A DNA stretch of 15,660 bases from JAUWNJ01 sp034190305 (GCA_034190305.1 JAXHSV010000052.1:1-15660); one strand, 5' to 3'; shown: positions 5,399 through 14,909, counted from the first letter of the stretch. The notes: generated by a model from the sequence alone, not told the origin. Program-made: numbers and translations.

Positions 5399-6300
5399 GT
5401 TTACTCGTAACAGGAAGTATCGGAATTGACACGGTCGAGGCCCCTTCGGGGAAGGTGGCTGATGCACTGGGCGGGTCTAGCGTTTATTTTTCATACGCTG
5501 CAGGGTTTTTCGGACCTGTGCGCTTCGTCGGCGTCGTCGGCGACGACTGTCCAGATGACTTCCTCAAGCCGCTGCACGATCATCCCAATATCGACATGGC
5601 CGGCCTGGAAGTCCGCAAAGGGAGCAAAACATTCCGCTGGCACGGCAAATATCACGAGGATGTCAACGAGCGGGATACGGTGGCGGTCGATTTGAACGTC
5701 CTCGCCGAAGCAGGCCCGACGATCCCCGAAGCCTTCCGCGACAGCAAATACGTATTTCTGGCCAACACGCACCCTGCACTCCAGGCGGAACTACTGGGGC
5801 AGTTGACGGCTCCGGATTTGGTGGTCGCCGATACTATGGACCTGTGGATTAAGGCCGAGCGCCAAAGCCTGATGGGCCTGATGGAGCGGATTGACGGGCT
5901 TGTGTTGAACGATTCGGAGGCGAAGTTGCTGACAGGTCGGCAGAACGTCGTGGCAGCCGGTGGTGAAATTGCAGAAAAAGTCCGCCGCTTTGTCGTCGTC
6001 AAGAAGGGCGAGCACGGCAGTTTGCTCTTCGCCGACGGGCGGGTGTTCACATTCCCCGCCTTCCCTGCGGTCGATGTCATTGACCCGACCGGCGCGGGCG
6101 ACAGTTTCGCCGGTGCGATGATGGGATTTTTGGCAGGGCGGGGCAATATCGACACAGCGACACTACGACGGGCAATCGCCTGCGGAACCGTAACAGCCAG
6201 TTTTAACCTCGAAGATTTCTCGCTCAATCGGTTATTCCAAATCGGCCGGTCTGATATCGAAAATCGCCTGAAGCAATTTGAAGAATTGACGCGGTTCTAA
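5395..6300 (+). CDS. PfkB-family carbohydrate kinase
   Basis: This is a cytoplasmic ribokinase-like ATP-dependent kinase that phosphorylates a sugar or nucleoside. The 301-residue length is typical. The N-terminal signature with the di-glycine hinge is GGSSVYFSYAA (26-36), and the C-terminal signature DPTGAGDSFAG is at 230-240, with Asp236 as the expected catalytic base. LNDSEAK at 171-177 is the NxxE magnesium-site region, and VVKKGEHGSL at 201-210 is the conserved strand before the nucleotide-binding loops. The start overlaps the stop of the membrane protein gene as ATGA. Substrate cannot be told from the sequence: the family includes ribokinase, adenosine kinase, fructokinase and 2-keto-3-deoxygluconate kinase. 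No pathway genes lie alongside to narrow it down. Confidence 0.92.
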   Translation: MSLLVTGSIGIDTVEAPSGKVADALGGSSVYFSYAAGFFGPVRFVGVVGDDCPDDFLKPLHDHPNIDMAGLEVRKGSKTFRWHGKYHEDVNERDTVAVDLNVLAEAGPTIPEAFRDSKYVFLANTHPALQAELLGQLTAPDLVVADTMDLWIKAERQSLMGLMERIDGLVLNDSEAKLLTGRQNVVAAGGEIAEKVRRFVVVKKGEHGSLLFADGRVFTFPAFPAVDVIDPTGAGDSFAGAMMGFLAGRGNIDTATLRRAIACGTVTASFNLEDFSLNRLFQIGRSDIENRLKQFEELTRF

Positions 6301-6304
6301 CGAA

Positions 6305-6449
6305 CCGAAGCACGAATATCGAAATACGAGATTCGAAACAAATTCGAAATACAAAATTCAAATGTTCAAAACCTTCTCCGTGCTTAACCTGGTTTGTTTT
6401 TGTTATTCGAATTTAGGATTTTGAATTTGTTTCGTATTTAGTGCTTCGG
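6305..6449. repeat. AT-rich foldback (MITE-like) repeat between kinase and thpR
   Basis: The ends are a perfect 9-nt inverted repeat, CCGAAGCAC (6305-6313) and GTGCTTCGG (6441-6449). A second perfect 12-nt pair lies further in: CGAAACAAATTC (6334-6345) and GAATTTGTTTCG (6423-6434). Several AATTCGAAAT-like words lie between. The element fills almost the whole 166-nt gap and is far more AT-rich than its neighbours. It could fold into a long imperfect stem and may end the kinase operon transcript. No open reading frame is inside. Confidence 0.75.
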
Positions 6450-6466
6450 ATTTCAGGAAGTCGCCT

Positions 6467-7036
6467 ATGTCTGTTCGTACATTTCTAGCACTACCGCTGG
6501 ATGAAGAGATTGTTAATCGGCTGGTGGATGTCCAGCAGTCGCTGGCGCCGTCAGGTGCGCCCGTACGATGGGTGGACGCTGAAAATCTTCACCTGACGAT
6601 TAAATTTCTCGGCGACGTTACGGACGAGCAATTGCCGGAGGTCTGCCGGGCAGCAGAGGATTCGGCCCGCCAGGTCGAACCGTTCGAGTTTTCCGTCGCG
6701 CGGATTATTTCCGTCCCGCAGGCCGGTGCGATGAGAATGGTCTGGGTTGGTGTGGAAGAATTGTCAGGCCGGTTGGAGAGACTTCACGAACTACTGGAGG
6801 AATCTTACGCGGAGATGGGATTCAAAAAGGAGAACCGTTCTTTTCGTCCGCACCTGACGCTTGGGCGAGTCAAAGGCGGGAGGAACGTCCGGGAACTCCG
6901 TCAGGCGGTAGCCGGGATTACAGAGACCTCCTTCGGCCTCCAGCCGGCGGAAGAACTGATTGTCTTCTCGTCGCAACTGACGCCCGACGGGCCGGTCTAT
7001 TCGCCAATGGCGAAGATCAAACTCGGCGGAAATTGA
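6467..7036 (+). CDS. thpR: RNA 2',3'-cyclic phosphodiesterase (2H family, LigT/ThpR)
   Basis: This 2H-phosphoesterase opens 2',3'-cyclic phosphates on RNA ends; the family was first named for a 2'-5' RNA ligase activity. The 189-residue protein has both required HxTx motifs, His42-Leu-Thr44 in NLHLTIKFLGD and His129-Leu-Thr131 in RPHLTLGR, spaced as in the family. AGGAAG about 8 nt before the ATG supports the start, which follows the foldback repeat by 17 nt. It lies directly upstream of recA; the 148-nt gap contains signals that suggest recA has its own promoter. As I recall, thpR next to recA (often with cinA) occurs in other bacteria. It probably acts in the cytoplasm in RNA end repair or processing. 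Confidence 0.93.
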   Translation: MSVRTFLALPLDEEIVNRLVDVQQSLAPSGAPVRWVDAENLHLTIKFLGDVTDEQLPEVCRAAEDSARQVEPFEFSVARIISVPQAGAMRMVWVGVEELSGRLERLHELLEESYAEMGFKKENRSFRPHLTLGRVKGGRNVRELRQAVAGITETSFGLQPAEELIVFSSQLTPDGPVYSPMAKIKLGGN

Positions 7037-7111
7037 TATTACTTCGCAGGCGCTTGTCAAACAGGCTGCGGGAGAGTAACTTACCGAGCAGGATTTTTTA
7101 AAGAACAGAAC

Positions 7112-7164
7112 TTGCGATACCCGAACATATACCTTACAGTCCTTCCGGTATGACAGGACTTTTT
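7112..7164 (+). promoter_or_regulatory. Candidate recA promoter and downstream inverted repeat
   Basis: TTGCGA (7112-7117), 17-nt spacer and TACAGT (7135-7140) make a plausible promoter; the same -35 hexamer occurs in the candidate promoter upstream of glnS. Overlapping its -10 is an inverted repeat, AGTCCT (7138-7143) and AGGACT (7155-7160), followed by five T residues (7160-7164). This could be an operator over the start site, or an intrinsic terminator for thpR. No E. coli-type (CTGT-N8-ACAG) or Bacillus-type (GAAC-N4-GTTC) LexA box was found. Confidence 0.35.
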
Positions 7165-7184
7165 CAAAGCAAGGAGAACATCAG

Positions 7185-8216
7185 ATGGGCAAATCGTCCG
7201 GCGGAAACAAGGAAGCGGCTGTTGCGGATCAGCGCCGCGAAAAGGCGCTTGGCGTGGCGTTGCAGCAGATCGAGAAGGATTACGGCAAGGGCAGCATTAT
7301 GAGACTTACCGACGATCAGGTCGTTCCGATTGACGGCATATCTACCGGGCCTTTGAGCCTGGATTTGGCGCTGGGTGGGCAGGGCATGCCGCGAGGCCGG
7401 ATATGTGAGCTTTTCGGTCCTGAAGGCGGCGGAAAGACAACTCTGGCGCTTCATGTTGTCGCCAACGCCCAGTCTTCCGGTGGGGTGGCTGCGTTCATCG
7501 ACGCCGAACACGCCATGGATCCGACCTGGGCGAGGAAACTCGGCGTCAAACTCGACAGCCTGCTTATCTCCCAGCCCGATACGGGCGAACAGGCGCTGGA
7601 AATCTGCGAGATGCTCGTCCGCTCAAACGCCGTCGATGTTATCGTGATCGATTCGGTGGCCGCTCTGATTCCCCGCGCCGAGATAGAAGGCGAGATGGGC
7701 GATACGCACGTGGGACTCCAGGCGCGCCTGATGAGCCAGGCGATGCGTAAACTGACCGGCGCAATCGCCAAAAGCCGGACCTGCGTAATCTTCATCAACC
7801 AGATTCGCATGAAGATCGGCGTGATGTTCGGCAACCCGGAGACGACGCCGGGCGGGCGGGCGCTGAAGTTTTATTCGTCTGTCCGCGTCGATATTCGCAG
7901 GGTTTCGACGCTTAAGGAAGGCGACCGCGCTGTTGGCAATCGCGTCCGCGCCCGCGTGGTCAAGAACAAGGTCGCCCCGCCGTTCCGCACCGCGGAATTC
8001 GACATCATGTTCGACAGCGGCATCAGCACCGTCGCCGACGTGCTGGACCTTGCCGCCGAAAACGGCGTCGTTGCCAAAAGCGGCTCGTGGTACAGTTTCG
8101 GCGACGTCCGCCTCGGGCAGGGAAAACCCGCAGCCGTTACTTTCCTCAAGGATAACGCGGACCTGTACGAAGAGGTTCGCGGCGCGGTGGTCGAAAAACT
8201 ATCTTCGCATACGTAA
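7185..8216 (+). CDS. recA: Recombinase RecA
   Basis: RecA is the ATP-dependent strand-exchange protein of homologous recombination and the co-protease that triggers LexA self-cleavage in the SOS response. The 343-residue product is full length. Walker A is GPEGGGKTT at 78-86, where the usual form is GPESSGKTT. The catalytic glutamate is Glu108 in FIDAEHAMDP, and Walker B is VIVIDS at 152-157. The L2 DNA-binding loop region (GVMFGNPETTPGGRALKFY) is intact. The C-terminus ends at KLSSHT and lacks the strongly acidic tail of E. coli RecA. AGGAG 8 nt before the ATG is a strong ribosome binding site. A CACAGAG inverted repeat follows the gene and separates it from alaS. Confidence 0.98.
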   Translation: MGKSSGGNKEAAVADQRREKALGVALQQIEKDYGKGSIMRLTDDQVVPIDGISTGPLSLDLALGGQGMPRGRICELFGPEGGGKTTLALHVVANAQSSGGVAAFIDAEHAMDPTWARKLGVKLDSLLISQPDTGEQALEICEMLVRSNAVDVIVIDSVAALIPRAEIEGEMGDTHVGLQARLMSQAMRKLTGAIAKSRTCVIFINQIRMKIGVMFGNPETTPGGRALKFYSSVRVDIRRVSTLKEGDRAVGNRVRARVVKNKVAPPFRTAEFDIMFDSGISTVADVLDLAAENGVVAKSGSWYSFGDVRLGQGKPAAVTFLKDNADLYEEVRGAVVEKLSSHT

Positions 8217-8253
8217 AAGGCGTAACGAATAATCCGGATTCGAGTCGTTTTTC

Positions 8254-8353
8254 CGACACAGAGACGCAGAGAGACAGAGATTTCGAAAAAGATTCTTTTT
8301 CTTTTTATACCTCTGTTCCTCTGCGCCTCTGTGTCGCACCTTGTTTTTTTATG
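8254..8353. repeat. CACAGAG inverted repeat, empty copy
   Basis: Two 26-nt arms, 8254-8279 and 8311-8336, are reverse complements at 23 of 26 positions. Each arm starts CGACACAGAG and contains CGCAGAG and CAGAG. The 31-nt loop is AT-rich (GAAAAAGATTC and T runs). Beyond the right arm, 7 nt later, is GTTTTTTTATG (8343-8353). The same 11-mer sits beyond the right arm of the gene-carrying copy at 13960-13970. The repeat fills most of the 152-nt recA-alaS gap and could act as a transcription barrier or mRNA-stabilising hairpin. Confidence 0.85.
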
Positions 8354-8368
8354 GTAAGTTGAAGCGCC

Positions 8369-11056
<2,688 letters not shown>

Positions 11057-11091
11057 CAACAACCAATAATACCGTCAGGCGGTACGCAGGA

Positions 11092-11155
11092 TGCGCCTCA
11101 ACAAACCCATCCATTGCGACATTGCAATGGCTGGGCTTGTTCAAGGCGCACAATT
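11092..11155. repeat. Long imperfect hairpin after alaS
   Basis: Left arm 11092-11117 and right arm 11124-11150 enclose a 6-nt loop (GACATT). Both arms begin TGCGCCT and end CCATTGC when read inward, with AACAA and CCCA matched between them; only a few positions and one bulge break the pairing. The T-run CAATTTTT follows at 11151-11157, so it could act as an intrinsic terminator for alaS. A smaller hairpin, TACCG-TCAGG-CGGTA, lies just before it at 11070-11084. The length and near symmetry of the arms are more like a small mobile repeat than a simple terminator. Confidence 0.65.
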
Positions 11156-11160
11156 TTTCG

Positions 11161-11189
11161 TTGACAACTTCGCAGTTGGCCGCTAGTTT
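11161..11189 (+). promoter_or_regulatory. Candidate promoter for rpmF-plsX-fab cluster
   Basis: A perfect -35 box TTGACA (11161-11166) is followed after 17 nt by TAGTTT (11184-11189), a moderate -10. It lies 40 nt upstream of the rpmF start and just downstream of the hairpin that closes alaS, which is the expected place for a new transcription unit. Confidence 0.5.
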
Positions 11190-11229
11190 TCTGCGACGTT
11201 TACCGTATTTGTTCAGTAGAAGGATACTT

Positions 11230-11412
11230 ATGCAACCATCACAGAAATTGAGTCGATCACGTACCCGTTCGCGTCGTTCGCACCATGCTTTAAGTGGTGT
11301 GAACCTGGCAGATTGTCCGCGTTGCAACTCGCCGAAACTCCCCCATGCCGCGTGCGCCAACTGCGGTTACGTCCGCGCCGGGCTGAGCCTGAAGATCGAG
11401 AAAGAAGGCTGA
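11230..11412 (+). CDS. rpmF: 50S ribosomal protein L32
   Basis: L32 is a small structural protein of the large ribosomal subunit. The 60-residue product has the expected very basic N-terminus (KLSRSRTRSRRSHHAL) and a zinc ribbon made by Cys29-x2-Cys32 and Cys42-x2-Cys45 (CPRC, CANC). The ATG at 11230 is preceded by AAGGA with a 5-nt spacing; the frame is open much further upstream, but only across the intergenic hairpin. It is followed after 4 nt by plsX. The rpmF-plsX-fabH order is conserved in many bacteria and is thought to link ribosome and membrane lipid synthesis. Confidence 0.95.
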   Translation: MQPSQKLSRSRTRSRRSHHALSGVNLADCPRCNSPKLPHAACANCGYVRAGLSLKIEKEG

Positions 11413-11416
11413 AGTT

Positions 11417-12430
11417 ATGCGTATCGGCGTTGATGCCATGGGGGGAGACTTTGCCCCCGCGGGAGTCGTCAAGGGCGCCCTGGAGGCGGAAAGACTCCTG
11501 AGCGATGAAGACCGGATCGTTCTGCTCGGAGACGAATCATCCATTCGAGAGCACCTTGACGCCTCTTGCGGATGGGAGCGTTTTGTTCAAATTGAGCACG
11601 CCGGCGAGGTTATCGGGATGGACGAGTCGCCTGTCGAGGCGCTGCGTCAAAAACCCGACAGTTCGATTTCGAAGATGGCGTCTCTGGCGGCGAGGGGCCG
11701 ATTGGATGCGATGATATCGGCCGGTAACACGGGTGCATGTGTGGCTGCCGCTCAGATGCGCCTGCGTCGTCTGCGGGGCGTGCACCGTCCCGGAATCGCA
11801 ATAGTAACGCCGACGTACGCCGGTCCTGTGGTCATGTGCGACGTCGGGGCCAATGTCAACTGTCGTCCTCGGCATCTGTACCAGTACGGGCTGATGTCGG
11901 TGGAATATAGCCGTTGTATCTGCGGCATCGATAAACCCCGCGTAGCGTTGCTGAGCATCGGCGCCGAAGACGCAAAAGGCAACCAACTCGTAAAGGAAAC
12001 CCGGGATTTGTTCAAAAACGACCCTGAAATGAAATTCGTCGGTAACGTCGAGGGCAGAGATATGTTCCACGGCGCCTGCGACGTGGTTGTAACCGAAGGT
12101 TTCGTCGGTAACGTGGCGTTGAAACTTATGGAAGGTCTGGCGGAGGGGTTGTTCAAGTCCACGTACCTTGAACTTACCCGATCGAACCCCGAACTTGCGG
12201 GCCGATTCGAACATGCCATTACAACGATTAGAGATAAGTATGATTTTAACGAGTACGGCGGGGCGCCGCTTCTGGGCGTCAACGGTATCTGCATTATCTG
12301 CCACGGAGCCAGTCGGGCCAAGGGTATCACCAACGCCATCGGTGTAGCGTTGAGTTTCGCCGAGACACACATCAACGACCGCATAACGGAATGTCTTATC
12401 CGGCGTGGACAGAGCGGGGACGATTTATGA
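11417..12430 (+). CDS. plsX: Phosphate acyltransferase PlsX
   Basis: PlsX converts acyl-ACP and phosphate to acyl-phosphate, the donor used by the membrane acyltransferase PlsY in the first step of phospholipid synthesis. It works as a peripheral membrane enzyme. The 337-residue product carries the family landmarks DAMGGD (6-11), SAGNTGA (101-107), DVGAN (142-146), TEGFVGN (226-232), LGVNG (286-290) and CHGAS (295-299). Its start is 4 nt after the rpmF stop, with the purine-rich end of rpmF as ribosome site. Its stop overlaps the fabH start as ATGA, suggesting translational coupling. Confidence 0.96.
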   Translation: MRIGVDAMGGDFAPAGVVKGALEAERLLSDEDRIVLLGDESSIREHLDASCGWERFVQIEHAGEVIGMDESPVEALRQKPDSSISKMASLAARGRLDAMISAGNTGACVAAAQMRLRRLRGVHRPGIAIVTPTYAGPVVMCDVGANVNCRPRHLYQYGLMSVEYSRCICGIDKPRVALLSIGAEDAKGNQLVKETRDLFKNDPEMKFVGNVEGRDMFHGACDVVVTEGFVGNVALKLMEGLAEGLFKSTYLELTRSNPELAGRFEHAITTIRDKYDFNEYGGAPLLGVNGICIICHGASRAKGITNAIGVALSFAETHINDRITECLIRRGQSGDDL

Positions 12431-13419
12431 ATAACGTACTGCGAGCGGCAATTGCGGGCGTTGGCGCATATGTTCCCGCCAGTGTGCTTACCAATGCGGA
12501 TTTCGAGCGGATAGTCGATACGTCCGACGAATGGATAACCAAGCGCACCGGTATTAAGGAGCGCCACATCGTCGGGGAGGACGAATCTACAGTATCCCTG
12601 GCCGTTGAAGCATCCCGCCGGGCATGCGAAAACGCCGGTATCGAACCGGACGAACTGGACATGATCGCCTGTGCAACCATTACACCCGAAACGCTCTGTC
12701 CGTCCAGCGCCTGTTACATCCAGCGCGACCTTGGTGCGCCCAAAGCGGCTGTGTTCGACCTGTCGGCTGCTTGCAGCGGATTTGTCTATTCACTGGCGAT
12801 TGCCAGTCGATTCATCGAGGCAGGACAGTTTAAAAACTGCCTCGTCATCGGCGCTGAAACCCTAAGCAGGGTTACCGATTACGAAGACCGCAGAAGTTGT
12901 ATCCTCTTCGGCGACGGCGCGGGGGCAGTCGTGCTTAGACCGACCGACCAGGTCGCAAAGGGCATCCAGTACACCGTCATGCACGCCGACGGCGACGGGT
13001 GGGATTATATATGGATCCCCGCCGGGGGGTCGAAAATACCCGCATCACAACTGACGGTTGAACAGCGCCTTCATTACCTGATAATGCGGGGAAGGGACGT
13101 TTATAAGTTTGCCATCGAAAAAATGCAGTGGCTCCTGGAAGACTGCATGGAGGCCTGCAACCTTACGCCCGACGACGTGGACCTTGTCGTCCCGCACCAG
13201 GTCAATATCAGGATAATCAAGTCGGCTACGGAAAAACTGAAATTCCCGATAGATAAGGTGTACGTCAACATAGACAGGTACGGTAACACGTCGGCTGCAT
13301 CTATCCCTATCGCGCTGGATGAGGCGGTGCGGTCCGGTCGTGTCGGGCCAGGCTCGACGGTGCTTTTAATCGCCTTCGGAGCCGGTCTGACCTGGGCCGG
13401 TGCGGTCGTGAAACTGTAA
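12427..13419 (+). CDS. fabH: Beta-ketoacyl-ACP synthase III
   Basis: FabH starts type II fatty acid synthesis by condensing acetyl-CoA (or a branched acyl-CoA) with malonyl-ACP. With the ATG at 12427, overlapping the plsX stop, the product has 330 residues, the normal length. The catalytic triad is complete: Cys116 in LSAACSGFVYS, His257 in VPHQVN and Asn287 in DRYGNTSAASIP. The C-terminus LIAFGAGLTWAGAVVKL is typical. GGGGA lies about 6 nt before the ATG. The next cluster gene, fabD, should follow directly, but a GxxExxY gene and its flanking repeats (548 nt in all) are interposed right after the fabH stop. Confidence 0.97.
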   Translation: MNNVLRAAIAGVGAYVPASVLTNADFERIVDTSDEWITKRTGIKERHIVGEDESTVSLAVEASRRACENAGIEPDELDMIACATITPETLCPSSACYIQRDLGAPKAAVFDLSAACSGFVYSLAIASRFIEAGQFKNCLVIGAETLSRVTDYEDRRSCILFGDGAGAVVLRPTDQVAKGIQYTVMHADGDGWDYIWIPAGGSKIPASQLTVEQRLHYLIMRGRDVYKFAIEKMQWLLEDCMEACNLTPDDVDLVVPHQVNIRIIKSATEKLKFPIDKVYVNIDRYGNTSAASIPIALDEAVRSGRVGPGSTVLLIAFGAGLTWAGAVVKL

Positions 13420-13426
13420 AAAAGAG

Positions 13427-13474
13427 GCCACAGAGGCACAGAGAACGCAGAGGATAAAAGATTAAAAAAGAATC
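13427..13474 (+). repeat. Left arm of the CACAGAG repeat flanking the GxxExxY gene
   Basis: This begins about 8 nt after the fabH stop with GCCACAGAGGCACAGAG and continues through GCAGAGGATAAAAG to AAAAAAGAATC. It closely matches the reverse complement of 8291-8335 in the empty copy between recA and alaS. The match continues past the purine-rich arm into the AT-rich loop, so the two copies share an origin rather than only similar composition. Confidence 0.75.
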
Positions 13475-13489
13475 GTTGTGGAGCGTTGA

Positions 13490-13921
13490 ATGACTGGACG
13501 GCGCAGAGAAAGCGGAGCGGGAGTTTCCGGCGTCGGGTTTTCCGAAGAACAATATCCGCATAAGGAATTAACGAATAAAATTATCGGCTGCGACATTAAT
13601 GTCCATCGGGAACTGGGTCCGGGTTATCTGGAGAGTGTTTATGAAAATGCACTGGCCCGCGAACTTTCCAGGCAAGGGTTGTCTTTTGACAGACAGTATG
13701 TTGTGAAGGTTTTTTATGACGGTGTTGAAGTTGGGCGACATCGTCTTGATATTTTTGTCGAGGGAAAGGTTGTAGTCGAGATCAAGAGCGTGGAGACACT
13801 GATAGATAAACATATTGCCCAGATTATCAGCACTCTCAAGGCTGTTGGCGCCAAAGTCGGGCTTTTAATCAATTTTGACGAAAGTCGCCTGGTTGACGGA
13901 GTGCGAAGAGTAGTTTTTTGA
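13490..13921 (+). CDS. GxxExxY protein (PD-(D/E)xK nuclease-like fold)
   Basis: This is a GxxExxY family protein of 143 residues. The naming motif is Gly45-Tyr-Leu-Glu48-Ser-Val-Tyr51 in GPGYLESVYENAL. A nuclease-type core follows: Asp87 in HRLDIFVEG, Glu97-Ile-Lys99 in VVVEIKSVE and a downstream Gln111 in AQIISTLKA, consistent with a PD-(D/E)xK active site. The family has no established function that I know of. GGAG 6 nt before the ATG supports the start; the first 20 or so residues (MTGRRRESGAGVSG) look like a poorly conserved extension. It interrupts the fabH-fabD order, is flanked by arms of the CACAGAG repeat and is visibly more AT-rich than the fab genes, all suggesting it arrived as a unit with its repeats. 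A DNA-processing role on those repeats is a hypothesis only. Confidence 0.9.
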   Translation: MTGRRRESGAGVSGVGFSEEQYPHKELTNKIIGCDINVHRELGPGYLESVYENALARELSRQGLSFDRQYVVKVFYDGVEVGRHRLDIFVEGKVVVEIKSVETLIDKHIAQIISTLKAVGAKVGLLINFDESRLVDGVRRVVF

Positions 13922-13922
13922 A

Positions 13923-13970
13923 TTTTTAATTCTCTGCGCTCTCTGTGTCTTTGTGACAGGTTTTTTTATG
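13923..13970 (-). repeat. Right arm of the CACAGAG repeat flanking the GxxExxY gene
   Basis: Read on the minus strand it gives CACAAAGACACAGAGAG, then CGCAGAGAATTAAAAA, the counterpart of the left arm at 13427. It begins 1 nt after the stop of the GxxExxY gene. CTCTGTGTC (13941-13949) and GTTTTTTTATG (13960-13970) are both also present beyond the empty copy at 8327-8335 and 8343-8353. The ATG in that last word is the fabD start codon, so the repeat appears to form the fabD translation start region. Confidence 0.75.
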
Positions 13971-14909
13971 AAAACAGCGTTTATATTTCCGGGGCAGGGC
14001 GCTCAGCAGGTTGGAATGATGTCCGACCTTGCCGATGCGTCGTCAGCGGCAAGAGATGTCTTTGCCGCCGCCGATGAACAGTTGGGCTATGCGCTGAGCG
14101 AGATATGCTTCCACGGACCCGCCGAACGCCTCGACGCGACGGATATCGCCCAGCCGGCGATGTTCGTCTGCTCGGTTGCCGCCGCTGCGGCAATGGAAGA
14201 AGCCCTGGGCGATAATGTCCCCGTTGCGACAATGGCTGCCGGATTGAGTCTGGGAGAATATACTGCCCTGCACGCATCCGGTGCGATAGACTTCGGTCCG
14301 TGCTTGGATCTGGTAACCAAACGCGGGCGGTTCATGCAGGAAGCCGCCAAGGCCCGTCCGTCCGGCATGGTCAGTATTATCGGGCTGGACGAGAAGAAGG
14401 TCGTCGAACTCTGCGTCGCTTCGGCCGACGGCGCTGTCCTGACGCCGGCGAATTTCAACTGTCCCGGACAGATCGTAATCTCCGGCGACATCGAGGCATG
14501 CACACGGGCGACTGAACTGGCAAAGGAATTCGGCGCCACAGGGGCTGTGGTCCTGAAAGTCGCAGGGGCCTTTCACAGCGAATTTATGGCGCCGGCGGCC
14601 GAACAACTCGCCGCCGCCATTGCCGACGTGGAAATACGCCGACCTGAGATACCTGTAATCGCGAATGTTAACGCCGAACCGCACGGAGATACCGAGTCAA
14701 TAAAAGATAAACTCATTCGGCAGGTAACATCGCCGGTCCGGTGGGAACAGTCGATTCGCCGTATGCTGGATAATCGAATCGAGCGGTTTTACGAGATCGG
14801 TCCGGGGCGCGTCCTTGCAGGGCTGATGCGCCGGATTGACCGCAAGGTTAACGTAAAGAGCATTAATTCAGCCGACGCTCTGGCCAAACTGGCCGGTGAA
14901 CTGGCATAA
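13968..14909 (+). CDS. fabD: Malonyl-CoA:ACP transacylase
   Basis: FabD moves malonyl groups from CoA to acyl carrier protein, supplying the extender for fatty acid elongation. The 313-residue product begins KTAFIFPGQGAQ. The nucleophile is Ser94 in GLSLGEYTAL, where the more usual form is GHSxGE, and the catalytic His203 lies in GAFHSEFM. The NFNCPGQIVISG stretch (163-173) and YEIGPGRVLAGLMRRI near the end are typical. I chose the ATG at 13968; a GTG 15 nt upstream would start inside the CACAGAG repeat arm. Only a weak AGG lies upstream, separated by seven T residues. The gene should belong with fabH and fabG but is separated from fabH by the inserted GxxExxY cassette. Confidence 0.95.
   Translation: MKTAFIFPGQGAQQVGMMSDLADASSAARDVFAAADEQLGYALSEICFHGPAERLDATDIAQPAMFVCSVAAAAAMEEALGDNVPVATMAAGLSLGEYTALHASGAIDFGPCLDLVTKRGRFMQEAAKARPSGMVSIIGLDEKKVVELCVASADGAVLTPANFNCPGQIVISGDIEACTRATELAKEFGATGAVVLKVAGAFHSEFMAPAAEQLAAAIADVEIRRPEIPVIANVNAEPHGDTESIKDKLIRQVTSPVRWEQSIRRMLDNRIERFYEIGPGRVLAGLMRRIDRKVNVKSINSADALAKLAGELA

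Noticed and set aside
12391..12426. Earlier fabH start adding 12 residues
   Set aside because: The added codons lie inside plsX, and the ATGA overlap at 12427 gives normal family length with a ribosome site.
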